Source: Stephanodiscus triporus
Taxonomy: Eukaryota; Bacillariophyta; Thalassiosirophyceae; Thalassiosirales; Thalassiosiraceae
Assembly: GCA_036939755.1 (NCBI GenBank)
Contig: JALLAZ010000240.1
Coordinates: 1-19,972, forward strand
Length of the DNA: 19,972 nt
Direction: 5' to 3'
Both the position numbers and the translations under genes were made by a program. This document shows, piece after piece, positions 9,291 to 17,900 of the stretch (within the stretch, counting starts at the first letter, position 1; every line of letters starts with the position of its first letter). The notes beneath the pieces were generated by a model. It had not been told where the DNA came from, ran no database searches, and saw only the letters and a list, made by a program, of their open reading frames with translations.

Positions 9291-9369
9291 ATTGGATATT
9301 TTTTCGGGAGGAAGGAGAGTATGTATTAGTAAAAAAATGGACCAACAATTTCGTTGATATCAATGGATG

Positions 9370-9375
9370 AATAAA
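9370..9375 (+). terminator. Possible polyadenylation signal AATAAA
   Basis: AATAAA lies 80 bases after the stop codon of the GST/glutaredoxin-like gene, and a T/C-rich stretch follows. The spacing fits a poly(A) signal for that transcript. Confidence 0.45.
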
Positions 9376-9441
9376 GTCGTTTATTAGCATATCCTGCTCG
9401 TCTTCTTCCCCCCCGTCCCCCCCCCCAAAAAAGAACAAAAC

Positions 9442-9683
9442 TCAAACGCGATGCAATAATGACTGGGGCATCCTTTCCCCCGGAAATCCCGCCTTCTGCA
9501 GGAATTCCCCGAGCTCGATGAAACTTCGCGGGCCAATGCCGTAATGCGTCCCCTTCAACGACGACCTCCTCTTCTTCTTCTTCTTCTTCTTGTTACTATC
9601 GTTCCTCTTTTTCCTCCCGCGCTTCCCCGTCGATCCTCCGCCCCCAACCGCCCCGTCGTCGTCGCCGTCGTCCCCGTCCTCGA

Positions 9684-9720
<37 letters not shown>

Positions 9721-9849
9721 CCCGGGGGGCGAGACCCGTACCAGCCATCCGCCCTCGGCCAACGTTCCCAGAGCATCCTCCGCATTCCCGATCGTCAGCT
9801 TGTCGGAGTGCGCCCCGTCCATCTCCGTCCTGAGGTTGATGAGTTCCAT
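9442..9849 (-). CDS. NSE1-like (SMC5/6 complex) fragment, N-terminally incomplete and without RING
   Basis: The frame runs from the first in-frame ATG at 9849 (open back to 9927) to TGA at 9442, about 136 aa from that ATG. The order ALGTLAEGGWLVRV then HYGIGPRSFIELGEFL resembles the winged-helix segment of NSE1 (non-SMC element 1), where a gap, Trp-Leu and a GxRxxxEL motif occur in this order. Between them sit an Asp12 run from (GTC)12 and a Lys/Arg-rich run. NSE1 normally has about 100 more residues upstream and a Cys-rich RING-like domain downstream. Upstream, this frame runs into the tandem repeat; downstream, I see no Cys-rich exon before the convergent gene. It is a partial, decayed or misassembled gene, or a divergent relative. 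The assignment is moderate and rests on short motifs. Confidence 0.42.
9685..9720 (+). repeat. (GTC)12 microsatellite
   Basis: There are twelve perfect GTC units. On the minus strand they are read as GAC and give twelve Asp in the NSE1-like frame, directly after VSPPG. Confidence 0.92.
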
Positions 9850-9895
9850 CCTGCTCAACGCGCCGGGACAGGCGACGGCGGCGTGCCATACCGGC

Positions 9896-10327
9896 GATGA
9901 AGCGGCAAGCGCATTGGACGTGCCGGATCAGGCACGTCCATGGGCGGCTGTAGACACCAGTGGGATTGTTGTGTGTGGGGGGGGCGGTTTCGCCTTCTTG
10001 CGGTGTTGGAAAAATCGTGTTGGAAAAATCGACACTGCTGCTCCCTTAGGTCAAATTTTTAATCAAAACAAGCGCAGAAGGCGCATTGGCGATGAGGCGG
10101 CGAGCGCGTTGGGCGTGCGTGATTAGGCGGGGGAGGGTTGGTGGGCAGCTGTAGACACCAGTGGGATTGTTGTGTGGGGGGGAGGTGGTTTCGCCTTCTT
10201 GCGGTGTTGGAAAAATCAACACCACCGCTCCCCTAGGTCGAATTTTTAATCAAACCAAGTGCAGAACGCGCGTTGGCGATGACGCGGCGAGCGCATTGGA
10301 TGTTCCAGATTGGGCGGTTGAGGGTTG
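9896..10327 (+). repeat. Tandem repeat, unit about 190 bases, 2.25 copies
   Basis: Unit 1 is 9896-10090 (195 bases) and unit 2 is 10091-10277 (187 bases). A third copy starts at 10278 and loses similarity after about 45-50 bases. All begin GATGA-CGGC-AGCGC. Units 1 and 2 share near-identical blocks: CTGTAGACACCAGTGGGATT, TTTCGCCTTCTTGCGGTGTT and TTTTTAATCAAA. Unit 1 carries an extra internal copy of GTTGGAAAAATC, which explains most of its extra length. In unit 2, GGTGTTG (10203-10209) and CAACACC (10217-10223) can pair around GAAAAAT. No convincing protein is encoded. The array lies exactly between the incomplete 5' ends of two head-to-head genes. Confidence 0.88.
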
Positions 10328-10481
10328 AGGGAGGCGGAAGTCTGCGCAGATGAGAGCACCATGGTTGCGATCATTATTTTTTATTTAACGCGGAGGCTGA
10401 TTATTTTATCCCTATGCTAGTAGGGCACCCTACCTAGATAATGTTGGTTTTTTGGCAGAGCGAGACATTTTTTACTTTTTA

Positions 10482-10482
10482 N
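10482..10482. other. Undetermined base (n)
   Basis: This is the only ambiguity code in the window. It lies 32 bases upstream of the first ATG of the tRNA dimethylallyltransferase frame and after the tandem repeat, and marks a poorly resolved stretch of the assembly. Confidence 0.99.
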
Positions 10483-10513
10483 ACATCGCCTCGCGTCGGG
10501 GGGGGAGGAGAAG

Positions 10514-12279
10514 ATGGAGGAGGACGAGTACGAGGACATCGACGAGGACGAGCACGAGGACGGGGGGGGGACGAAAGGGGAGGACGACGTCGTCGACCTC
10601 GCGGAGGAGGAGGAGGACGACGAGGCCGGCCGTCGCCGTGGTCGCGTCGTCGGTCGTCGCGATCGAGCCGTCGTCGCGCGGGGACACGTGGTGTCCGCGG
10701 ACTCGGTCCAGGTGTATCGCGGCGCGGACGTCGGATCGAACAAGCCGACGCGGATCGAGTTGGGGATCACGCCCCACCACCTGATCGACGTCGTGGATCT
10801 CCTCGAGTCTTCTCCTTCTTCTCCTCCTTCTCCTGCTCCTTCTTCTTCCTCTTCTTACAACGCAGCCGATTGGATGGACGACGCGCGTTACGTCATACGG
10901 AGGCTCGCGCCCATCGATGACTGCTTCGACATGCATCGCGGGGAGGAGGAGGAGGACGACGACGAAGACGACGTCGACGAAGCGACCGTCCGGAGGAGGG
11001 GGCGCATCGATGAGACCCTGCGTCGAAGTCTTGCACAGTCCTCCTCCTCCTCCTCCTCCTCCGTCGAAATCGACGAGCCGCCCTCCGCCGTCCTCCCGGT
11101 GATCGTGGGCGGGACGATGATGTACCTGCAGTGGCTCGTTCGCGGCATGCCGGACGCGGTCCGACCAACGGAATGCGCCGCGAGGCGCGCCGCGGGCGCG
11201 ATCGACGCGTTCCGATCGCGCCGACGCGTCGATGACGACGGTCGAGGGAGTGAGGACGGCACGGCGGCGGGGATTTCGGCAGGATCGGGGGGCGACGACG
11301 ACGCCGCCGCGACGACTGCGGCGGAGGCGGAGGCGGAGGCGGAGGACGTCGCATCGTGGGAGGTCGCGTCCGCGCACGTTTCGTCCCTGGGGCCGCTGTT
11401 CGCGCGGCGGGTTCGAAAGCTCCCGGGACGTGACTGGTACCGCCTCCGTCGGCTGTTGGAGGTGGCGTACACGATATCATCGTCCAAAATTGGGCATTCG
11501 AACGACGGCGACGGCGAGAGGGTGAGGTCCGAAGAGGAGAGGGAGAGAGAGATATTGCGCGATCTCACCGAGGGGGAGGTGTACACCGGCCTTCGATCGG
11601 GCAGCCTCTCCGACCTCGGGTACGACGTGCGGTGCTTCTTCCTGTGCCAGTCCGATCGCATGACGCACTTCCACGTCGTGGACGAGCGGTGCGAGCGGAT
11701 GCTGATGTCCGGTCTCCTCCGCGAGACCGCCGACCTGTGCGTGTCCGGGGCGCTGTCCGACGAGTCCCAGGTGACCGCGCCATCGGATACAGGCAGGCGT
11801 TGCAATACCTGGAAAGGGCGGACGTGAGGCGGAACGACGTCGACGCCTTCGCGGGGTTCTTGGACGATTTCAAGTCCGCCACGCGACAGTACGCGAAGAA
11901 GCAGATGCAGTGGTTCCGTCGTGACAACGAGTTCGCCTTCGTTCCCATACGGATGGACGACGACAAGGACGAGAGGGTAAGGAATGCGGCCGAGATCATT
12001 GCGGACTTGTGCAAGATGCGCCGTGAGGACTTCGACGCCGAACTTAACTCGAGTAGTACGAAAAATGATGACGGCACTGGTGACGGCGGTGGCGGCCCAC
12101 CCAACACGGACATAGTACAAGATCGACAACCCTATAATGAACGGCAGGGGAAGACTATGAAATTTTTCATAAGCAAAAGAGTACATTTGGTCGATGGGAC
12201 AGATGAACTCACGAGAGTAATGGCCGAAGCCGATGAATGTACTGACTTGGTTCAAGGTTTCACGAGAGAAAGATGTTGA
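10514..12279 (+). CDS. tRNA dimethylallyltransferase (MiaA/IPT type), P-loop missing, one-base frameshift
   Basis: The frame from the ATG at 10514 runs to about 11775 and continues in the -1 frame to TGA at 12277-12279, about 588 aa if one base is restored. The enzyme transfers a dimethylallyl group to A37 of tRNAs reading U-starting codons. Motifs in order: [84 protein letters not shown], and after the shift [11 protein letters not shown] and [13 protein letters not shown] with PHHLIDV is the bacterial (organellar) type rather than MOD5-like, and no C2H2 finger follows. Two oddities stand out. The GxTGxGK[ST] P-loop that should lie about 25-30 residues before SADS is absent, replaced by an acidic Glu/Asp run. 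The frame also breaks near 11774-11777, where one missing C after GTGAC would restore V-T-R-A-I-G-Y. Several Asp, Ser and Glu runs interrupt the domain. Confidence 0.85.
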
Positions 12280-12698
12280 TCATTGTCTCGTATAACATCC
12301 GGAAGGGTTTTTTCCTTCATCAAATCAATTTAAGACTGGATGGAATGAGCCGTCCTATCCCGGTAGCATCAATGGCCTCAAAAATATCTGCGAGCGCACA
12401 GCAATTGTTGACAAAGAAGGAGAACAGTCTGCATCCGCTCGGTACTTACACTGTCGCAGACATACTTGGGTTGGCCCAATTCAGACCACGACGGATAGAA
12501 AGAGGTCGTACAGGCATGATCTGCAATAATGTAGGTAGATACCTCCGAAGCCAAAATTGCCCAGCGCCGTACAACATGGCAGGCGGGTTTTGTTTGAACA
12601 TTCGGATAACAAGTTGCATAATAGAAAGTAAGAGTCTCCTTGTTTGATTAACGATAAAATAGATTATTTCCGTAAAGGGTAAAGTCACATTTAATTCT
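12280..12698. other. Intergenic region, no supported gene
   Basis: This region lies between the ends of the tRNA-modification gene (plus) and the serine protease (minus), so it should contain two 3' UTRs. A 124-codon plus frame (12273-12647) and an 80-codon minus frame (12446-12688) overlap each other and show no family motif, signal peptide or convincing composition. Confidence 0.55.
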
Positions 12699-13382
12699 TC
12701 AATAGGCCCTCTTAGAGGTATCCATCACCCAATCGAGCGCGCTTTTGCGGTCCATGCGGAAGTAAGCGCCAGTACCGGCACAATTTTGATTTTGAACGAA
12801 GGAGGACACCCCGGCAACTACATCGCTGTCATTGAAGAAAGCAGGACCGCCAGAATCACCGAAGCAGCTTCCGCCCGTGACTGCATTGTTCGAAAACAAC
12901 ATCGCATAGTCACGAACGATGCCGTCGTTGATCTGGATCAGATTAACGGTTGTATTCATACGAACCTCTGCGGTTTCAATTTTGCTTTCAACAGGGCTTG
13001 CATATTGATCACCATAACCCACAATAGTGAACTTCTGACCGCGCTTGTTGGTCTTGAAGGCATCCAACTGGTTAAGTGATGGAAGAGTCCCGTACATGCC
13101 ATTTGTGCCCTCATAAGGTTCATCCAAAATGACCATACCCACATCGCTTACGGGCGGCATGCTACCCACACTGGCCAACTCGGGATCATAATCCGGGTGT
13201 GTGTGGGGCATCCCGCCAGTGTTGCCATTGAAGGGATAGCCATTGTCTGGTCCACCTGCATCAATGTCGGCATCAAACCAGATCTCAACATGACTTTTAT
13301 TTAAGGTGCAATGTCCAGCGGTAAGGAATAATTTTAACAAAAGCGGAGCCACTGCAACTCCCCACCACATACCCATAAGCAT
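12699..13382 (-). CDS. S1 (chymotrypsin-fold) serine protease, N-terminus missing
   Basis: The open frame runs from the ATG at 13382 to TGA at 12699, 227 aa. The catalytic triad is complete: His24 in LTAGHC, Asp80 in SDVGMVIL and Ser177 in GGSCFGDSGGP. By family numbering the S1-pocket position (six before the Ser) is Gly171, not Asp, so trypsin-like Arg/Lys cleavage is not expected. The C-terminal part is complete (VVAGVSSF, YFRMDRKSALDWVM). The first residues (MWWGVAVAPLLLKLFLTAGHC, counted from Met5) begin inside the first beta-barrel: there is no signal peptide, no activation cleavage site and no new N-terminus. An in-frame TAA sits immediately before the ATG. Either an upstream exon is missed (a possible acceptor is the GTTGCAG near 13355) or the 5' end was lost. 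A retroelement relic begins about 250 bases upstream. Confidence 0.8.
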   Translation of the reverse strand: MLMGMWWGVAVAPLLLKLFLTAGHCTLNKSHVEIWFDADIDAGGPDNGYPFNGNTGGMPHTHPDYDPELASVGSMPPVSDVGMVILDEPYEGTNGMYGTLPSLNQLDAFKTNKRGQKFTIVGYGDQYASPVESKIETAEVRMNTTVNLIQINDGIVRDYAMLFSNNAVTGGSCFGDSGGPAFFNDSDVVAGVSSFVQNQNCAGTGAYFRMDRKSALDWVMDTSKRAY

Positions 13383-13499
13383 TTAGGGCAATCATTGAAC
13401 CAATCTAACTTTATTTTAATTATCTAGTGAGCCAATATTATGCGCTTAGCGTCCGGAGGACGTCTTCTCAACATAATTAAATTAAAGTCGATGCAGTAA

Positions 13500-13511
13500 G
13501 GCGCTAGCGCC
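13500..13511. repeat. Perfect 12-base palindrome GGCGCTAGCGCC
   Basis: This 12-base self-complementary word lies in the AT-rich gap between the protease 5' end and the Gag-like relic. It may be a binding site or chance. No terminal repeats could be paired with it. Confidence 0.6.
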
Positions 13512-13638
13512 ATCAGGACATGAGTCATTAGGCCACAGTGGGGCACGTTGGCGGTAGGAAACCGCGTTTCATCCCCCACGGGGGGGAGATCACTTCAACA
13601 AGCCATTTTGATTGACCACAGTAAGGATTGAAAAATAG

Positions 13639-14015
13639 ATGTTTAACATTGGGCAGAACAAGTACGTGGTGCACGTCACCTTGCATCGTGAGGAAGTTGC
13701 AAGCTATATTCAACGCACACTGGCTGACAAGGGATATCTGGTCACGCAGACGATCAGGAGCGGGATGAAGCAGTCGATCCCGCTGCCGCCGCCAGTCGAT
13801 GCAAGCGATCCGGACAAAGAGGACTTGGAGGCCATCCAGGCCGAGAACATCAAGATTGGGGCAAAGAGGTGGCAGAAGCTGAAGGAGTTGCTGCTAAAGG
13901 CGTATATGACCAGTGCTTGCAGGGTGTGCGAGACAAGCTAAAGGCGTCAAAGGATTGGGAGATCATCCAACAAGAACAATCACTACACATATGTGTTGGA
14001 TTTGATGACCACAAA
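13639..14015 (+). pseudogene. Broken Gag-like retroelement fragment
   Basis: The plus frame from the ATG at 13639 reads MFNIGQNKYVVHVTLHREEV through KRWQKLKELLLKA and then ends in a short unrelated tail. The reading continues in another frame from about 13890: GVYDQCLQGVRDKLKASKDW, then SLHICVGFDDHK to about 14015. One missing base near 13890-13900 would join them. The style (soluble, Lys/Gln-rich, helical, no membrane segment) recalls the Gag-like first ORF of diatom copia-type elements. This is an impression from memory, not a search result. No reverse transcriptase, integrase, zinc knuckle or LTR pair is visible, so it is a truncated relic at most. Confidence 0.4.
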
Positions 14016-14116
14016 TATTTGCGCTGCTTGTCGCCCTCTTGTTATTGTGATATGTCGCCCATTCTTCATCGCGCTTGCTGCTGCCGCCACCTGTCGATTT
14101 GCCTCCTTCTGTCGTG

Positions 14117-14668
14117 ATGTCGTCCGCACCCCCACGTCGCATCGGGTTCGACGTCATCGCCGAATTGATTCGAGATATCTCACTCGGTGTAACCCCTGTT
14201 TCCCCTACCTTGGTTGGGGCAGTTACTGTGGCCGGTCGCAACGTGAAGTCATCATTCACTCTCACCACCGGGAAGAAGCGAAAGCCAGACGATGGTAGTA
14301 CTCCGTCGTCTACCACTCCTTCGACAAAGCGGCGCGCGACTCCTTCGATGAAGCGCCGCGCGACAGTCACTCCTGCTCCTCTTCCCTCCCACTGCTCTTC
14401 CGCCCGCGGTCCGTCGATGACCACCGACGCCTCCCTCCGCGGTGCAATGCAGATTGACCGCGACTTCGTTCCACCCCATGTCATTCCGCGCGCCTCAGTC
14501 ACACAGCCTTTTTACAGGCATCTACTGCCAGGTGACACCTTCCTCCTCGTCGGAGGAGGCGTAGGGGTTTCCCCAAGTGATACGCCGCGACTGATGGAGG
14601 CTAGGGAGGCGCCGGGACGACATGACAAAGGAGAAGATGGTGCATGTGGGGAGGGGTTGTGCGGCTAG
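14117..14668 (+). CDS. Hypothetical basic Ser/Thr-rich ORF, 183 aa
   Basis: This is an open frame from the ATG at 14117 to TAG at 14668. I do not recognise it. It has a possible folded start (RIGFDVIAELIRDISLGVTP), a basic KKRKPDD stretch that could be a nuclear localisation signal, and a short tandem peptide repeat (TPSTKRRA, TPSMKRRA) from a 21-base DNA duplication at about 14320-14365. Pro/Ser-rich sequence follows. A 179-codon minus-strand frame (13963-14502) overlaps most of it, so neither strand is secure. It may be part of the retroelement relic upstream. Confidence 0.25.
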   Translation: MSSAPPRRIGFDVIAELIRDISLGVTPVSPTLVGAVTVAGRNVKSSFTLTTGKKRKPDDGSTPSSTTPSTKRRATPSMKRRATVTPAPLPSHCSSARGPSMTTDASLRGAMQIDRDFVPPHVIPRASVTQPFYRHLLPGDTFLLVGGGVGVSPSDTPRLMEAREAPGRHDKGEDGACGEGLCG

Positions 14669-14825
14669 GGGAGTGGATGGGGGGTGATGGAGGAAGCAAG
14701 GAAAAACCCCAAATTCACGTAAACTGAAGCGGTACCTATGGCGTTCCCACACCTCGAATTTTGACTAACAAAATTATGGGTTTGTCCACCGAAAAAAACA
14801 TTTCTTTGTTGAGTCTCTGGCTGAT

Positions 14826-14860
14826 CCTGCCCTACGTACCTGTAAGTTACGTAGGGCGGG
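14826..14860. repeat. Hairpin-forming inverted repeat upstream of VPS35
   Basis: Arms 14826-14838 and 14848-14860 pair at 12 of 13 positions (the remaining pair is G-T) around a 9-base loop. The core is GCCCTACGTA / TACGTAGGGC. It lies 140 bases before the VPS35 start codon, in its promoter or 5' leader. The CCTACGTA word also occurs in the first 800 bases of the window. Confidence 0.75.
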
Positions 14861-14999
14861 TTTCAGGTAGAGTACAACTTTGAGTGGACGGCAGCCACCC
14901 AGTGTAAGATTGCTTCTTGGTGTTCTCCAAAAAGATCAAACTTGACGTCCCTATTAGTGACCACCTGAATCCCTCAACTCTCAACTCCATTGTGAAATC

Positions 15000-17900
15000 A
15001 TGGGTGGCCCTACAAACACCCAGCCGCGGTATCGTCCGCCTCCACCAGGGATGCCCCCCCCCCCTACCCCCCCTCCGTCGCATGGCTACGAGGGCGCCAC
15101 GCAAGTTGGAGGACATCAGCAACAACAACCCCTGCCTCGTCCTCAGCTACCTTACTGCGCCAAGCAACAGCAGCAGCCGCAGAACAGCTATTATGCGCAG
15201 AGTCCTGAGCTACAACCGCCACAGCAGTCGATCCCCGGCCCAAGATCGCGCACCGCCATTCCTAGCTTGAACCAAACGTACGCGGCCCGCTCCGCCGCTG
15301 CTCACTCTCCCCACCACGGTGGTCAACAACAGCATCTCGCCCAATATGCCGGTCGGCAGCATGACAATGGCGCTGGGGCCATGATAACGAACGCGAGTTC
15401 AAACACTCCAAAAAACGAAGGGAGCCAACTCAGCGGAAATATGAACCCCAACAGCATCATTAACTGCGACAGCAATCTGAAGCCAAAGTTGTCATCGTCC
15501 ATCATGGGGGGTGAATCGCTACTGCAGGCCGCCGAACAGACGCGGCTCCTCCACGGCGCGACGCAGAAGGTCATCGAGCGTGCGTACCACATGCAGCGTG
15601 CAATGGAGAGTGACGATGTCTGCGCGGTGCTCGACAATGCTTGCCTGCTCCTCGAGGAGCTGGGGGATCCAAACCACGGTCTGCATCACAAGGGTCCGGG
15701 TGGAATTAATCGCGGCGGCGGTGGCGGTGGATTGGGAGGCGGGGCGCCTGGTGGGCCACCGTCGTTCTACTCGAGCGCGGGGGGCGGAGTGCCACCCCTG
15801 GGGAATTACGGCGATAGAACCCTCTCAGGCCACGATAGTAATAATCACGGTGGGGGATGGGTTGCGCCGCTGACGCCCAAGAACTACTACGAGCTGCACA
15901 TGCGCGTCATGGACGAGATGCCGAGCCTAGAGGAGTACCTTCTGGGATTGTGCCACAACATTAACGGCTTAGCCCAATCCTATTCCCCGACGGTGCTGTA
16001 CGAGACGGTCCAATACTGCTCCCGCGTCGTTCCTCGCCTCTACCTCCAGATATGCATGGGATCGGTGTCCATCCGATCAGGGTCTGCGTCTGCGGTGCGC
16101 GTCATGGAGGAGTTGGGCGAGGCCGCTAAGTGTGTCCAGTGTCCGGTGCGTGGACTCTTCCTTCGGTATTACCTGCTGATGGCACTGAAGGACAAGCTTC
16201 CCGATGGTAGTTTGGACGAGGAAGATGGAAGAAAGGCAGATGAAACCACGATGGACGAAGGCGATGAGGTTGCGCCCACGCCATCATTGACTCATTTAGA
16301 TTCGGCACTGGAGATTCTGGCAGTAGGCAGCGACTTGCCTACGTCCCCTCCACCTCCGCTCCCTCCTCCTCCGCCTCCCGCAACGTACGGGCCCTTATTC
16401 CCTGAGTCTGAATTGTCAGGCACACCACTGTTTTCCGACGAATCGTTGTGCGAGGAGCCCAAGATTAAGACTCTTTCGTCTGCTTCTTTCCCTTCTCCAA
16501 AGAAATCTACCACACCCGCTACTATCGCAAAAGATTTCAATGTAGCAACAAAAGACCCAAATGAGCCGAGAATCGGCACATTTGTCGACTCATACGAATT
16601 CATCCTCCGAAACCTCCTCGAAATGAACCGTTTGTGGATACGAATACAACACATGCCTGGCGACAATACCAAGGAAACAAAGCGCCGTCGTGAGCGCGAG
16701 CGCAATGACCTGCGCATCCTCGTCGGCTCCAACCTCAATCGTTTGAGCCAACTGGAGGGCATCAGCGCGCATGCCTATGGGAGCAAGATATTGCCGTGCA
16801 TATTAGAGGAGATCGCAAGCTGCCGGGACCCGTTGGCCCAGGCGTACCTGATGGACTGCATCATCCAAGTCTTCCCCGACGAATATCACCTGGAAACACT
16901 CGAAGTTTTCTTGGGCGTGTGCCCCCGACTGCGTGAGAAGGTCAACGTGCGTACGATACTGAACAACATGATGGATAGGCTACTTCATTATTACCACGAT
17001 GAGAAGCTGTTGAACGACGAGGAAGACACAAACGATGTTAAGGCCACGATGGCCATTCATTCTTTTGACATGTTCGAGGATTGCGTCCACCGTTACTTCG
17101 AGGCCCGTGGGCTGAACATACCGCCGAAGGATGTCGTCCGGCTACAGGGCTGCCTATTAAATTACGCTCTGAGGATTGCCCCGCACAACACCGACATGAT
17201 TTCGCGATGCATATCGCAATGCGCGAGGGCACTGGGGACTTTGCAAGAGCAGAAGCGCGCATCAATGATGGGACAGAGCCTCGTGTTGGGAGGAGTTTCT
17301 AGGAAAACCATGGAGATAGACATGGAGACGGTGGCTATCACCGAATTAGAGAAATTGCTCAGTGTTCCGCTCAATAGCATGGGATTGAAGGTGTTGGATT
17401 TGCCTGACTTCGTTGTTTTGCTGGCATTTTTGCCCTGGGAAAACCGCAGGAATGTGGCGATATCGATGGTCAAGTCGATTATTGGCTCAGGAGGAAGAGA
17501 CCTAGAGGACAGCTGTGATCCAAAGAAGGTGAGGGATGTGAGCATGCTGGAGCATCTATTGACAATACTTGCTCCGCTGCTCAGAGACGAGGGCATGGCG
17601 ATTCCTGTGTCTACAATTTATGATTCCGACAACCACGTGGCCTCTGCTGGAGGAAACATCTGCAGTCGCGCAGCAAATTTGATGGGAACACTGGGCATTA
17701 GTCCGTTGATGATGGAGGATAACGATTATTTTGGCGGCGCCACCGGCTACTCAACTCATGGAGGCCACAGCTTAGGTGGAGATGCCGCAAAACTGGTTCG
17801 CATAAGCCAGGAACAATCCCTGGTAGCAAAGTTAGTGTATACTCTTTATCACGAGGATACAGATGTTATGTATCAAATGTTGAATGTGGTGAGAAGGCAT

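Noticed and set aside
9590..10126. 178-codon plus frame running across the NSE1-like fragment and the repeat
   Set aside because: It starts with poly-Ser/Pro shadow codons of the (GTC)12 tract and then reads the tandem repeat. The frame is not maintained in unit 2.
10190..10220. GGTGTTGGAAAAATC in the tandem repeat reads G-V-G-K-I, resembling part of the missing MiaA P-loop
   Set aside because: The preceding residues are not G-P-T and the last should be Ser or Thr. The frame has no continuity to the enzyme, and the word is repeated several times in the array, so it is chance.
10888..12255. 455-codon minus-strand frame antisense to the tRNA dimethylallyltransferase
   Set aside because: It is Ser/Arg-rich shadow translation of GAC/GAG-type runs, while the plus strand carries the conserved motifs.
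12273..12647. 124-codon plus frame overlapping the end of the tRNA-modification gene (ATGTTGA overlap)
   Set aside because: The overlap looks operon-like, but this is a nuclear eukaryotic locus. The product has no recognisable feature and an opposing 80-codon frame covers the same DNA.
13963..14502. 179-codon minus-strand frame
   Set aside because: It overlaps the plus-strand 14117-14668 ORF. Neither has homology that I recognise, and the plus frame is slightly longer, so I listed only that one at low confidence.
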